A stretch of 64,000 nt of DNA from Linanthus parryae (GCA_023055425.1 JALGPY010000002.1:115642088-115706087), one strand, 5' to 3'; counted from the stretch's first letter, positions 1-11,037 are shown. Numbers and translations are program-made. Notes: generated by a model from the letters alone, not told the origin.

Positions 1-89
1 TATAATGAAAGTATGTATTAAGTGATAAAGCCATAAACTTATTAAAAATGGGGGTTGCAAATAAAATGTTTGTTGGTCGTGCAGCAGGG

Positions 90-354
90 GTGCAACTTTT
101 TTTGGAAACACAAACTAAGAAACAACAAAGAAACTTAATAAAGCAAGAAGTAAAAAAGAAAATGAAGAAACACTGTATAAAGCACCGAGTGTTTTCATGT
201 ACACAACGTCAAAGTTGAATGACGAACTTGTCTATACTTGAAGGGAAATAAAAAGATATTTGGATGCATAACTTGATCATGGATCTTTTGTGTTAATCAT
301 TAACAATCAAGACCATTTGTTTCTTATTGTTTGTGTTTCCAAAAAAAGTTGAGC
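90..354. repeat. Inverted repeat upstream of the zinc-finger gene, MITE-like
   Basis: An arm of about 30 bases at 92-125 (core caactttttttggaaacaca) reappears inverted at 318-350, with about 190 bases between. The arms differ by a short indel. The size and arrangement fit a small inverted-repeat transposon remnant lying about 320 bases upstream of the zinc-finger start codon. No clear target duplication was found, so the family is not assigned. Confidence 0.5.
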
Positions 355-603
355 AAGTTGGTAATGTTAAGCAACTTTCCAAGTGAACTTAGAAATAACA
401 TTTACTTTAATAAAGGTTCTGTTTAGAAAGTGAATAAAACAAAGTTATTACTAGCATTCTTCACTAATGTTTCCATATTCGTTTTAATTCTCAGTATCGC
501 AAAAAATATATGCAACGTGATTAAGTTTCCTATTTATGCTTATTTCAGTTCGAGTGTGTGTTGAAAAATCATTGTTTTGGAAATAACTCGAGCTAGCCTC
601 TTG

Positions 604-610
604 TATATAA
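604..610 (+). promoter_or_regulatory. TATA box of the zinc-finger gene
   Basis: TATATAA lies 68 bases before the ATG at 678. With transcription starting about 30 bases downstream, the 5' leader would be short, near 40 bases. The leader contains no upstream ATG, and the start context is AAGCCATGG, a good plant initiation context. Confidence 0.6.
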
Positions 611-677
611 ACCACAAAGCTGAAGAGCTGTGAACACTATCTTTTGATACGATACGGTTTCACAATACTTCAAAGCC

Positions 678-1601
678 ATGGAAGAACCCTGCTCTGAGCA
701 ACCTTGTTCATCCGAATCATCAAGTCTGTCAGCGGATATTGGGCATGTTACTACCATGAAGATGGAGGAGATGAAAGAAGATAAAACTCCATCTCTATTT
801 CTTGATTTGAAGCTCTCAAATAACTATGATGTGGAATCTAACCTGGAGCTTAATCTTTTCAAAGCTTCCTCCAGTGCCGGATCTGCCTCAACATGGGCCG
901 AGGAGACAAATAAGCAATCAGAGGGAAACCGGAAATTCTCATGCAGCTACTGCAAGAGAGAGTTCTCGACGTCACAAGCTTTAGGAGGGCATCAGAATGC
1001 GCACAAACAAGAGCGCGCTAATGCCAAAAGGCGACAAGGGACGTCAACGGGGATGGATTTGGTAGGTTCTCTATTCGGGCATTCAACACTTGCACCGCCA
1101 TATCATCACCACCCATATTACAATGCTAATTTCCCTTATCCCTTTTCTTTCTCTTCAAGTTTCCCTATTAATCCTCTCAATGCGAATCACCCTTATCCCT
1201 TTTCTTTCAACCGATCAGCCCCTCTTGGTATCAAACTGGATTACCCAACGTTGCCTGACAAGTCTTTGACCTTTCCCTTGTGGTCCGCGTCTTCTTCGTC
1301 TGCTGGGAACAACTTTGGACAAGACTGGTTGAGTGGTAGATCGTCGTCGCAATCGCAAAATAGTGGTGGATTTGGTGGCAGCCCATTGCCTTCGTTATCT
1401 TCTTGTTCTAGATCTGAAGGGATTACAAGTTTATTACCGCTTCTAAACCCTGGAGGCTCTTCAACTGTTGTACCAAGCTATGGGACTTCTAGCATCGATA
1501 ATGGAGAAGATCATGGTAAAGATAATGTCTTATCGAAATGTAGCATTAACGCAGCTAAACTGCAGGATGATGATGGTCTTGATTTGGATTTAAAATTGTA
1601 A
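678..1601 (+). CDS. Single C2H2 zinc-finger transcriptional repressor with EAR motifs (ZFP4/ZFP7-like)
   Basis: A 307-residue, single-exon protein, probably nuclear. One zinc finger spans about residues 87-109, with ligands C89, C92, H105 and H109. It contains the plant-specific QALGGH helix at 100-105 and is followed by a basic tract (KRRQG) that could act as a nuclear signal. Leucine-rich EAR-type motifs flank the protein: LFLDLKL at 40-46, LELNL at 56-60, and LDLDLKL as the last seven residues. In this family such motifs recruit TOPLESS-type corepressors. The middle is rich in Ser, Pro, Phe and His, and is probably disordered. The architecture matches Arabidopsis ZFP1/3/4/7-type proteins, which act in development and hormone responses. 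The exact orthologue cannot be settled by eye. The frame is intact with a good start context and TATA box. It is the only convincing intact gene in the window. Confidence 0.93.
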   Translation: MEEPCSEQPCSSESSSLSADIGHVTTMKMEEMKEDKTPSLFLDLKLSNNYDVESNLELNLFKASSSAGSASTWAEETNKQSEGNRKFSCSYCKREFSTSQALGGHQNAHKQERANAKRRQGTSTGMDLVGSLFGHSTLAPPYHHHPYYNANFPYPFSFSSSFPINPLNANHPYPFSFNRSAPLGIKLDYPTLPDKSLTFPLWSASSSSAGNNFGQDWLSGRSSSQSQNSGGFGGSPLPSLSSCSRSEGITSLLPLLNPGGSSTVVPSYGTSSIDNGEDHGKDNVLSKCSINAAKLQDDDGLDLDLKL

Positions 1602-2227
1602 TTGTGATGTTTTAGTGGCTTAATTGTCTTATGTTTCGAGCTTCTTGTATAATTAAGGTTAAAGGAAGTTCTTAATAACCAATATCTTTATGTATCTGAT
1701 CATGTTTTGATTCTGTAGGACCGTTACTTTTGTATGGTCGTGTTGTGATTCTGCACGAGCGTACCTAGGATGTTTTTTTTTTATGGAAAGGTTCATTCGA
1801 TAAGAGAAAAAGTCCAGTAGCCCAACAAGCTAACAAGGAATAACAAGAGACAACAACTATGAACGCGGAAATACAACAGCGCAACAACAACACTGACACA
1901 CTAGACAAACAACAAACTACATAGTCCAAAGCGAAGAAGAAAGGAAATAATGGTAAACAGAAAAAAAAAAAAAAAAAAAACTACTCGGGATAATTTTCCA
2001 TGAGAACATGACCATAGCAGCTTTGTGAGCTTTTTGGACCAGTAAGTGGGAGACTTTAGTGATTGAACAAAAAGTAAGCTGCTCCACGGACTTCCTGATC
2101 CTAGCAATGACTGGTTCATCCTGAATAGCGCTCCTCTTGGTTCCAAAAAACAAAGGAAAACAAGGAGACAATCAGAACTAATGTTAATACAGTTACTATT
2201 AAAGCCTCCACTGCAAGGAGCTCCGCT
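1602..2227. other. 3' flank of the zinc-finger gene and AT-rich spacer
   Basis: The first 150 bases probably hold the 3' UTR, but no single polyadenylation signal is decisive. A 20-base A run lies at 1961-1980. The short minus-strand frames here include a long phenylalanine run read from that homopolymer and are not credible genes. The last part (about 2130 onward) belongs to the target of the LTR element that begins at 2233. Confidence 0.4.
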
Positions 2228-2232
2228 TGGTG

Positions 2233-4225
2233 TGTTGGGTTTTTGTCTTGATTTTGTGTTTTGGAAATATTAGGAAATTCTTGTTTTTGGAAACTAGTAG
2301 AATTGGAAACAAAGGGAAAACATTTAGTTTTTTTTTTCTTTTGTTGTTTGTGGCTGCGTCATGGAGCGAAGAAGGCAGCCGCTGGTGTGCACATGGGGCT
2401 GCTGCTGGGTGGAAGGATCTGGTGTGACAAGATCCGTGGTGCTCCAGCGCGGCAAGGTGGCGATTCAGTGGTTCAACTTGTTTTGGGTGTTCTGAGCTGC
2501 CTGCAAGTCCGAATGGGCTCGAACAGGAGGTGAACCCTAGGTTTTTGGACGTTCCCGACGCTGGCAGGGTCAGATTCTGCAAATTGTCGCTGGATTTTGC
2601 AGAATGCTGACGTGGCACTTTGCGGTGAGATCCAATGGTCCAAAATTATTCGGGTGGTTACGACGTGCCTGTAGATCGGATTGGGATGAGTCAGGAGTCT
2701 AACCCTATGTTTTTGGACATTGCGGATTCATCGGTACTGACAGAATTTTCAGATTCTGGGTGGATTGAGAAGATCGGCATCAATCGATATCGATAGGGAG
2801 ATCGAAGACGACATGATGCGATCAGGGTCAATCAAGTTCAAGTCCAATCAGGTGGGGTCAATCAGAGACGTTTTCCTAATTGAACGTTTGATTGGAAACC
2901 TATGCAGGCTAGGGAGTGTGTTGACAGGTGGAGCTGCTGTTCAACATTGGCAAGAAACATAGGTTTTGTGTGTTTGTGAGCACGTGACGCAACAATTGCA
3001 GAGGGTGTCTAGTCAGAGACGTGGGCAACTAGTGCAAGGAAATTCAGAAGAAGCTCCAGGGGCAGAGATCAAGGCGGTGGACGCAGTTGATGAGGCCATG
3101 GCAGGGGTGGCGTCCTGATATCCCTGTATTTGGTTTGTGACGACAACTCTTGAGAAACTCGAGGCAAGAAGAGAGGTAAGTCGCGACGGGTTCGCAAAGC
3201 GATGGCTTTCCAAGACGTCTTGGTAAAGGCGTGTGATCGAACAGGAGAAGCAACAGCGCAAGGAGAAGCACTCAGGGATGGCATAGAGAAACACGTGATT
3301 GACGTGTGAGGACGCTGAAGCATGGCGATAGTGCAGGTTGTGCAGATGTTGCAGGTTGTTCGAGATGGTGCTCAAGTGACGAGAACGATGATGAAGAAAA
3401 CTACTGCAGTAGTGGAGAGGAAGCGAGTCTCGTTTGCACTTGACTGGCCGTTGGTTATCTCTTCGTTTATGAGCTAGCTGGTGGAGATATGCAGCCACAC
3501 TACTCCCCAAAGTAGCATAATTTGGGACACACCTGTGTTGGAGGTGCGAGGCAGCGCCCTAAGAGGGGGTGCAAAGCATCCTTGTGGAGATGCGATGGCA
3601 GTCCATGCAGGTGGAGCATGGCGGATGCAGCAGAATCGACAACAACGATGGAGAGCTCCGGGATGGCTAAGGAATTTGCCGGGTGGTTGCAGAATTCAAG
3701 CCAAGGTGGAGTTTGTTGGGTTTTTGTCTTGATTCCGTGTTTTGGAAATATTAGGAAATTCTTGTTTTTGGAAACTAGTGGAATTAGGAATCTACTAGTA
3801 TTCCTTATTAGTTTATTTCCTAATATTTGTACAATTAGGATTACTTGGAGAGCAAGTCGGTGTGGCCTATTTATAGGCGGCTCTACAAGAAGTTCTAATT
3901 GAGGAGAGGAGTGGTCAGAGAGAATTGGTGAGAAATATTAGTGAGCAGATGTGAGAGGTTAGGGTTTCATAGATGTAGTCTATGAGGATGAGAGTACCGC
4001 GTCGACGTGGTCCACGGATTGAGCCGTCTCTCCCCTATGATGTATTCCCTCATTGATATAGTGAAATTCTCCTCCTCCCGTGGATGTAGGCGGTTTTTCC
4101 GAACCACGTTAAATTCTTGTGTTGTCGTTTTTCTTCTCCTAAATTGTGTGTGTAGTGCGTGATTGTGTGGGGTATTTTGCTTCCGTTACGGCGGGAATTT
4201 CGGGTCGTCGAATAATTCCCCAACA
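2233..4225 (+). mobile_element. Non-autonomous LTR retrotransposon with unequal LTRs, TSD TGGTG
   Basis: The element begins TGTTGGG (2233) and ends CCCAACA (4225), the expected TG...CA inverted termini. It is flanked by TGGTG at 2228-2232 and again at 4226-4230. The first 80 or so bases (2233-2312) repeat nearly perfectly at 3714-3793, the start of a 512-base 3' LTR. The rest of the 5' LTR is missing, so a deletion has fused the LTR start to internal DNA. The roughly 1.4-kb interior is GC-richer than its surroundings. It has no gag or pol that I can recognise, only short unconvincing frames. The termini resemble Ty1-copia LTRs. Confidence 0.82.
3714..4225 (+). repeat. 3' LTR of the non-autonomous element
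   Basis: A 512-base LTR from TGTTGGG to CCCAACA. It is preceded by a purine-rich tract (aaggtggag at about 3703-3711) suitable as the polypurine primer for plus-strand synthesis. The sequence ggcctatttataggcgg near 3864-3880 is a plausible TATA region of the LTR promoter. Confidence 0.78.
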
Positions 4226-4531
4226 TGGTGATCACTAGAAGCAAAACATTTCTTTCCAACAATCCATGCCATTAGTTCCATGCATATGAAGTCCACAACT
4301 AGCAGAGAAATCTCCAGCATTCTAGGGTCCATCAACGCAGATCTCCTTGATGTCCTGTCCTATGGGTGAGTGGCTTTAGCTGAAGTTTCTGACCCTTAAG
4401 TTTGTATTTTTATAGTTTTGGATTGCACCAGTGGTGTACTACAGTCGATACCTATTTATTGGGGCTATCCCCTATTAGGTTGCTGACAACTTCTTATTTT
4501 CTGCAGGTGGTCCCTGCGGCTACAAAACATA

Positions 4532-4762
4532 CTCCCTCCGTTCCTCTAGTTTCTTCACAAAATTATATGGGTATTATTTGGGCCTAACGATTTGACTAGA
4601 AAAACGATGATATAATCTATTGATTTTTCATGATGTCGTAGAGTAAACTATGCTCTACAATACCACAAAAAATACCAAACTTTTGTTTTGTTTTGCTAAT
4701 CAAATCCCTAGGCCCAAATAATACCCGAGTACTTTTGTGCAGAACATGGAGGAACAGAGTAG
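4532..4762. mobile_element. Stowaway MITE 1
   Basis: A 231-base foldback element. It starts with the classical Stowaway terminus CTCCCTCCGTTCC and ends with its imperfect complement (ggaacagagtag), flanked by TA on both sides. The two halves pair over most of their length; for instance gggtattatttgggcc on the left is mirrored on the right near 4710-4725. Mobilised in trans by Tc1/mariner transposases; non-coding. Confidence 0.85.
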
Positions 4763-4778
4763 TAACTGTTATCCGATA

Positions 4779-5035
4779 CCACTCCGTTCTCTCTCTTTCT
4801 ATCCATTTCACTTTTTTGACTCGTATTTGATTCACTTTGACCGAGTGACTTGGATAACACAAAGATACAATTTTTAATAATATTTTCACTGTATTATAGA
4901 ACAACTTTTACTCCACAACACTATGAAAATATTATCGAAAAATTCCATCATATTGCTATCCAAATCACCGGGTCAAAGTGACCTAGTGAATAGTGACATA
5001 AGTCCATTTGGATAGAAAGAGAGAGAACAGAGTGG
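4779..5035. mobile_element. Stowaway MITE 2
   Basis: A 257-base foldback element with TA on each side. The left arm begins ccactccgttctctctcttt and is mirrored by gaaagagagagaacagagtgg on the right. The arms pair imperfectly for about 110 bases around a loop near 4895-4920. It lies only 16 bases from Stowaway MITE 1 and is related in sequence to the copy at 38297-38555. Confidence 0.82.
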
Positions 5036-5189
5036 TATAGCATATCCTTAGGGTTAGGATAAAAAACGTTACGCAACTTGATTGCTAATGACAAAATCAC
5101 CGTCTGGGCAACTGAAAGATAAAAAATGCTAAGAAAAGATAATATACTAGAAATGATAGATACAACTGCTCCCAAAAATAGATAACTCT

Positions 5190-5759
5190 TGATTATTATG
5201 TGTGAACAGTTTGTATCGTATCGGGATGGTGGAAGTGATATCCATGGTTAATATAGTATGATTTGGGCCCTAACTCACAAGGTTAACCTTTTGAGTAACT
5301 GGGTGTCCCAAATCATACTATGTTCCTCTCTCGCGGTGCTTAATTTCCCTACAAGTTGTATCTGAGCAGATGGTTCGTGCGTACTACTGTGGTGAATCAA
5401 GGGTGAGATGTGCGTTGTTATCATGGATGGGTCTTCCATGCACGGTGGACAAGGTGTTCCTGCGTACTACTGTGGTGAATCATGACAGATGGTGGTCTGG
5501 TGCACTCTCACAAAGGAAATTTTAAGAATTTCACTGAATGCTTCGGGCGATGTGGAGCATGTGAAGGGCTAACACATGAAGGGGGTGAATGGTGAGTATT
5601 ATGTGTGAGCGATTTGTCCCACAACGGGATGGTGGACGTGATGTCCATAGTTAATACAGTATGGTTTGGGCCCTAACACATAAGGTTGACCTTTTCAGTA
5701 AGTGGGTGTCCCAAATCATACTATGGTGTTCCTCTCTTGCCATGCTTAATCTCCCTACA
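5190..5759 (+). mobile_element. TRIM (miniature LTR retrotransposon)
   Basis: Two direct repeats of about 165 bases (5190-5353 and 5593-5759) share a TG start (tgattattatgtgtgaa / tgagtattatgtgtgag) and a ccctaca end. Just after the first repeat, ttgtatctgagc (5356-5367) resembles the tRNA-iMet primer-binding site TGGTATCAGAGC. Just before the second, gaagggggtgaatgg acts as a polypurine tract. The 239-base interior is too short to code. These are the defining parts of a TRIM. No 5-base target duplication was confirmed, so the exact ends are uncertain by a few bases. Confidence 0.75.
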
Positions 5760-7090
5760 ACAACATTGTTAATAACACCTACTTTTCTTGTTCGAAAATC
5801 ACGATAAATTCACTACAAACAGACCAAGATCAATTATAATGTCCTATGACGCACTCATTAATGATTAAAACGCATAAGTGAACATTAACAATTTAACAAC
5901 AAACTGAGATTGTTGTTGAGAATCGTCTTCTGAATCGTCATTCTTGTTATGATATGGAGTAAAATCACTCTAAACAGACCAAGATAAATCGTAATGGCCC
6001 TTCATGGATTCATTAGTTGATAGAGACGAAGAATTTTCCATGAAGATCAAACTCGGATGGTATTTATTGAGAATCGTCTTCCGGATCATCTACTTCTTCA
6101 AAAGGTCCACCGGAGGATTGCAACATGCACTCATGTTGGGTGCTTATGGCGTTTTGTGTCCGGGAAGTTTGGAGTCTTCACATGGGCATAACGATTTTAT
6201 TCCTTCTTAATTTCTCCTTCTCTACTCTGAACAGATTGAGAAATAAATCTATGCAATTTTTGAACTCCATCGACGATATGTCCTTTGAAGAAATTAATTG
6301 TTTGGAGAATCTACAACCCAAATTGGTATAAATTTCCACTTGGCTCTTCATGGAACCCGATGAAAGGATTGAGCATATGGGCCGGTCATCACACTCCTTC
6401 CTAACCTGTCCTTCATTGATGGCTCAGTTCCGTAGAGTTGTTTGTTAAGTTTTAGTGAAAAATACATTTTCCACCCTCCAAATATCCATTAAATACATTT
6501 TCCCCCTGATTTATCGATTAATACTTTTTGAATTTTTTTAAAAAAAACATGTGTTTTCATCGATACCCGGAGATTGGAATCATACGTACACCCTTGTGTT
6601 TCCAAACAAATAACATGTGTTTGCAAATCATGTATGATGTCTCCCAGAGAAAACAGGTGCATCGAAGACACTAATTATTCCGAAGACATTGAAATATTTG
6701 TTGAAGCAGGCACATATAGAATTATTAGATCAAACAAGACACACTGCTAATAAAAAAAAGAAGAAGACGATGACTGACATAATGTAACCTTAAAGGTGAA
6801 AATAAAAACATTTGTTCTTAAGATAACAATAGTAAAACTAAATAAACAAGAGAAGATTATTTGACAAATAAAATACACTACATGTGTACATTGTATATAA
6901 ATATGTAATGAAAACAAATATCCATACAAGAGATTTCATGATTTGACGTTTCATCACGTAGAACAAGTCCAACTTATTTTCTTCAAATGTTTTAACCTGC
7001 AATAGTCTATAACCTTTACCCTTTCGACCTTGTACCCTAAAAATATTTTGTTGTGAAGACCTATGCTGTATGGGCTTCGATGTCCTTGAA
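5760..7090. other. AT-rich intergenic DNA with no recognised gene
   Basis: Only short frames occur, none longer than 68 residues. A motif containing aaacagaccaagatcaattataatg near 5817 recurs at about 5972-5997 and suggests an old local duplication. The frames at 6004-6331 overlap one another and resemble nothing I know. Confidence 0.35.
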
Positions 7091-7099
7091 CCCGTTGTT

Positions 7100-7620
7100 A
7101 ATATCGGTTTGATTGGTCAGAGTAAAAATGTTCCTTATACTCATTGTTGTGTAGCCTATCTACCCCGGTCATGAATTCCTTGCAAACGTCCACCAACTTA
7201 CCCGAGAAAGACTTAAAATCCTTGAAAAATTGTTTATACTTCAAGTATGTCTCCTCTCACAAGTGCCGATTCATATAGGTGACCTGGATCCAATTCATAT
7301 CAGCATGTTCCAATTGTTTACAATCGCATGTCACTCATCATGTCAAAAAGCCTTTTCTAGATCTGCATACATTTTTTTTAAATAAGACAAGAATGAAACT
7401 CCCACTTCAGGTTTGCTTCGGCATTCCGAAGAAGACACTAAGAACACAAGCTATGTCTTGTCTCTGGGAATTTTGAGTATCCCTTCTCATGGCCAAATCG
7501 CCATCCATGATGACCGAAAAAGGCTTTCTATTGTCCATTGCTCCATAAAACACTTCAAAACCCAACCTTATGTTTCCTGTAATTGAAAGTGGCACAACAA
7601 AAAATATCTGTCTAGGAGAG
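7100..7620 (-). pseudogene. FAR1/MULE-type transposase-domain remnant
   Basis: Read on the minus strand from about 7600, the 62-residue frame includes FYGAMDNRKPFSVIMDGDLA. This closely matches the block in FAR1/FHY3-family proteins and MULE transposases where a catalytic Asp follows a K-P-x-x-x-x-x-D-x-D-x-A-M pattern. Further downstream on the minus strand, FFKDFKSF and similar scraps fit the following helical region, but the frame is broken. FAR1-family proteins are transposase-derived transcription factors. This piece covers a small part of such a gene and is not functional. Confidence 0.55.
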
Positions 7621-8201
7621 ATTGTTCACACCAGATTAAACTATTAAGGGTTTTAAATACATGTTGGTATTGTACGTTGCACAAACACTAGTACATCACC
7701 AAACCTCATTTAATATACAACTGATCTCCTATCACACGATAATAGACTTTTAAGCTCACTATTTTTACCTAATAATCCTACAAACATAGTAAAGAATTCT
7801 TAAGAAATTTGATAAAACTGTTAAGAAAAAGTCATATTTGTAAATTTGTAGAGTGCACTGTTAACATAAAAGAAGGTACCTGATAACTCCGTTTACGGTG
7901 TTATATTACTAGTTGAAATCCTACCGTTTGTGTGATTTCCGGATAAAATACATGAGAAATACACTATGGAATGAGGAATTTGAGTATAGAGCTTAATGTG
8001 CGTAATTGCGAAGTCCCGGCATTTTCTACTTTATTTGAGCTATTTATATCACATTTTTATGCCCGATAGTTGTTGTTGTGTGATTCACATGTACCAGAGG
8101 CTCAGGAACATGGAAGGACAACACAAACAAACTTCGAAGTTGAGATTAGAGCTCAAGAAAATGGACGGAAAGTGACAAGCATTCAACTGCTGCAATTCAA
8201 A
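7621..8201. other. AT-rich spacer before the Helitron pair
   Basis: No convincing coding sequence, RNA gene or repeat structure was seen. It ends at the hairpin terminus of the first Helitron-like copy. Confidence 0.35.
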
Positions 8202-8591
8202 CTTGTTACCCCGCGCTTACGCGCGGGATCGTTATTTGTACACTAAGTAAAAAAGTCTCTGGTATTTATAGGAACAACCATCTATTGGTATTTATAGGAA
8301 CATGACTGTTGAATATGCATAAAAATTGGAGTTTGCTTAATCTTACTATTATATTCAATTATGAGAATGAAATCTGTTATGAGTAAAATTATATTTTTGG
8401 TTCTAACTATCTTAAAAAATATGTATGTTTTCTAATTCTTTAATAACTTGCAGAAACGACAACACATTTTATGCATAGTGAATAAGATAAAGAAATGTCA
8501 TGTCTATGCTTACCCTTTTGTGTTCCAAATAAACATTTTCTCTACAAATAATTCTCGAGCTAGTAATCACTAAGACTCCGCTCTCTCGCAA

Positions 8592-8680
8592 ATGGTTGCC
8601 AGCTCAGTGGTAAAGCGTGTGAAGCCCCTACATGAGGTCCGGGGTCAAATTTGGTTGTATAATGTAATTCTCAACAACGA
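8592..8680 (+). repeat. tRNA-derived SINE-like sequence, copy a
   Basis: gctcagtggtaaagcg matches the RNA polymerase III A box and ggtccggggtcaaattt the B box, spaced as in a tRNA. It is followed by tgtaattctcaa. It is not a functional tRNA because the acceptor and anticodon stems do not pair. Confidence 0.6.
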
Positions 8681-9087
8681 TAAAAGACTCCGCTTTTTTT
8701 ACCAAATGTCAGACGATTTTTTTGTTTATCTCTGAGTTATGGAAAGCTTTAGTTTTATTATTTTGTTTTATTATTTTTCAGATACATTTTTTTCTTCTCT
8801 AGAACATTTTTTTTTGTTCTCTAAACTTGTACTAATATAACCCTTTATTCTCGAAATAAATTTCACGCCGAGTTAAATAGAAAGAACGTAAGTTTTTTCC
8901 TGTCTAAAACATTAACATTAACTTTTTGGAAAATGTAATATTTTCAAGGTAAGTAATATTTTTCCTACAAAGTTGATTCTAAATATAACAAAACTAACCA
9001 ATTATTGTAATCAATAAATATAAAGAAACATTCAGGGTTAGAAAGTATAAACGTATCTACCTCATAAAAATGGCGTAGGTTAACGAA

Positions 9088-9178
9088 AATGGGTGCTAGC
9101 TTAGTGGGAGAAGATTTGAAGCCCCTACGTGAATTTCCGAGTTACAACCTACCTACATGATGTAATTCTCAAAAACCA
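9088..9178 (+). repeat. tRNA-derived SINE-like sequence, copy b
   Basis: It has the same order of parts as copy a: gctagcttagtgggag, gaagcccctacgtga, a degraded B box (ttccgagttacaacc), then tgtaattctcaaaaa. It is more diverged than copies a and c. Confidence 0.5.
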
Positions 9179-11037
9179 GTAGCATATGTTAATCATTTAA
9201 TATAATCGCGTGGAGAATTAGTACTTTCCGCGCTAAATTAATTATACTTTAAGTAATTTTTTATTTTAGAATTTTCCATTATCCACGTAGGCATGGTATA
9301 TGTCGTAGAATATTATTTGAAGTACACCCGCACTTTATTTTGGCATTGAAATCTCTTTTTCTATTAAATTTGAAACGTATATAAAATAATAATAATACTA
9401 AATTAAATATCTTTATAATAATCATAACTATTATTTTATTAATTATAATTGTTAATGGATGAATTTTAAACGCAATTAGATGTTAACTTTTCTTAGTGCA
9501 TAAACTATAGGAGAAAAAAAAAGAAATTATGGAAAAACATGCTATGCCAATAAGCCTTCGATTATGGTGAGGAAAGTTCGATAACTTTGGAAGTAAAGAA
9601 CTTGTGTCAAGGCAATAAATATGAAACTTGTTGTATCAATTTAATACTCACGCCCAAAATAGAGAAATGTGTATGCAATTATAAATTTGACTCTGGTAAT
9701 TACAAAATGTAGGGTGAAAAAGTTTAAAATGAACAATAGGTACATGTTTAAAATGAACAATATGTTTAAAAATATCTCAACATATCACACATCGTCATTT
9801 GACTTTGCTGAGGCACACTATATACAGTATACCAAATTTGTTTGACAATTAAATTTTGTGTACACGTTAATAAGTTGTATTTCTCTGAACTTTGCATCTA
9901 TAATTATACGCATGTCAAACATTTAAATACTTTCTATGAATTATTACTATAAATCTATCACAACTGAATTTAAACGATAAATTAGCCTAGAGAATTTAAA
10001 GTTGGGGAAAAACATGATATGCAAAATAAATAATATAGAGTTTGAATTAGTCCATAGCCATATTCAACGATAAATAATATTGAGTTTTACTTATTCCATA
10101 ATAGAAAAAAGTTAAAAAATTGGGGAGCAACATGATATGCCCATGAGCCTTGAGAACTTATCATGCTTAAATGGTCATATAAGTATAGCAAATAAAGAAT
10201 TTATGTGTAGAAGAAGAATTGGACTTACCATCACCAATGGCGAGTTCATTTTTTTCATAGCACTTCATAAAAAAGTTGTATAATTTTAATTTTTATATAT
10301 TGAACGTGTAAGGTAATTTTTCTCTCTTATTTTCGCATATATAAATTTATAAACAAACTAAATGATTAAATATTGTTTATAATATTCATAACCTTTTCAT
10401 ACATATTTGTAAAATACAAAACATTATCTATGTAGTAATACTTGTAATGACTCTCTTCATATTTGTAACGGAAAAATAAATGTATATATGGATGAGTCAT
10501 CTGTTACATGCGAAGATGTCACTGCACAATTTAAAATTCTTACCAGACAGTGTCGTTCATTTTATGAATAATACATCATAACAATTTTTTGTAGTTTTAA
10601 TTTTTATATGTTGAACATGTAAAACAGATTTTCTCGTTTTGCACTTATATAAATATGCACCAATTAAATTATTAGAAATTTTTATAATATTCATTTCTTT
10701 TTTATACATATTTCTAAAAGTTAATACCTTAGATGCACATATATAAATATGCACTAGCTTAATTATTAAAAATAGTTGATAATATTCATTACTTTTTATA
10801 CATATTTTATAAAATTATTACCTTAGGTGTGTAGTAATTGTTGGCATTACTCTCTTTATATTTGTAACGGAAAAATAAATGCATATATGATGAGTCATGC
10901 ATTACATGCCAAGATGTCATTGGACAATTTAAACTCATGATGACATGGCAAGACATGTGTCCTAATTATAATAATCATAGACTGCCAAATGACGGCTCCA
11001 TATTTCTTCTCGGCACTTGTCTGCTTTTATATCTATA

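Larger units (their letters stand above)
2160..4530 (+). pseudogene. Possible RNase H-like (RVT_3) gene remnant split by an LTR element
   Basis: If the LTR element at 2233-4225 and one TSD copy are removed, the flanks join into a stretch whose conceptual translation, across frames, loosely recalls the RVT_3 RNase H-like domain. A candidate intron starts with GTGAGT near 4365 and ends with TTCTGCAG at about 4506. The following VVPAATKH resembles the position of the conserved F-V-P-R-x-A-N block in that family. The likeness is weak, several frames are needed, and the right end is cut by a Stowaway MITE. This is an inference from degraded sequence. Confidence 0.25.
8202..11037 (-). mobile_element. 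Non-autonomous Helitron-like element, copy 1
   Basis: On the minus strand the element ends with a GC-rich hairpin (8207-8228, CCCGCGCG...GCGCGGGG) followed by a short tail ending near 8202. This is the layout of plant Helitron 3' ends. The tail reads CAAG rather than the canonical CTAG, perhaps a substitution. Its 5' end abuts copy 2 near 11037-11042 (minus TCTAGTATAGATATAAAAGC). It is about 2.8 kb, very AT-rich, and has no Rep/helicase coding. It shares long stretches with copy 2 throughout. It carries two tRNA-derived SINE-like insertions and an internal duplication at 10280-10930. Confidence 0.68.

Noticed and set aside
1901..2618. Minus-strand frames of 81-139 residues near 2 kb
   Set aside because: They cross an A homopolymer and the LTR-element boundary, which shows they are accidental.
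3013..3743. Overlapping frames on both strands (up to 165 residues) in the LTR-element interior
   Set aside because: Higher GC lengthens frames on all strands; none shows a domain or agrees with another.
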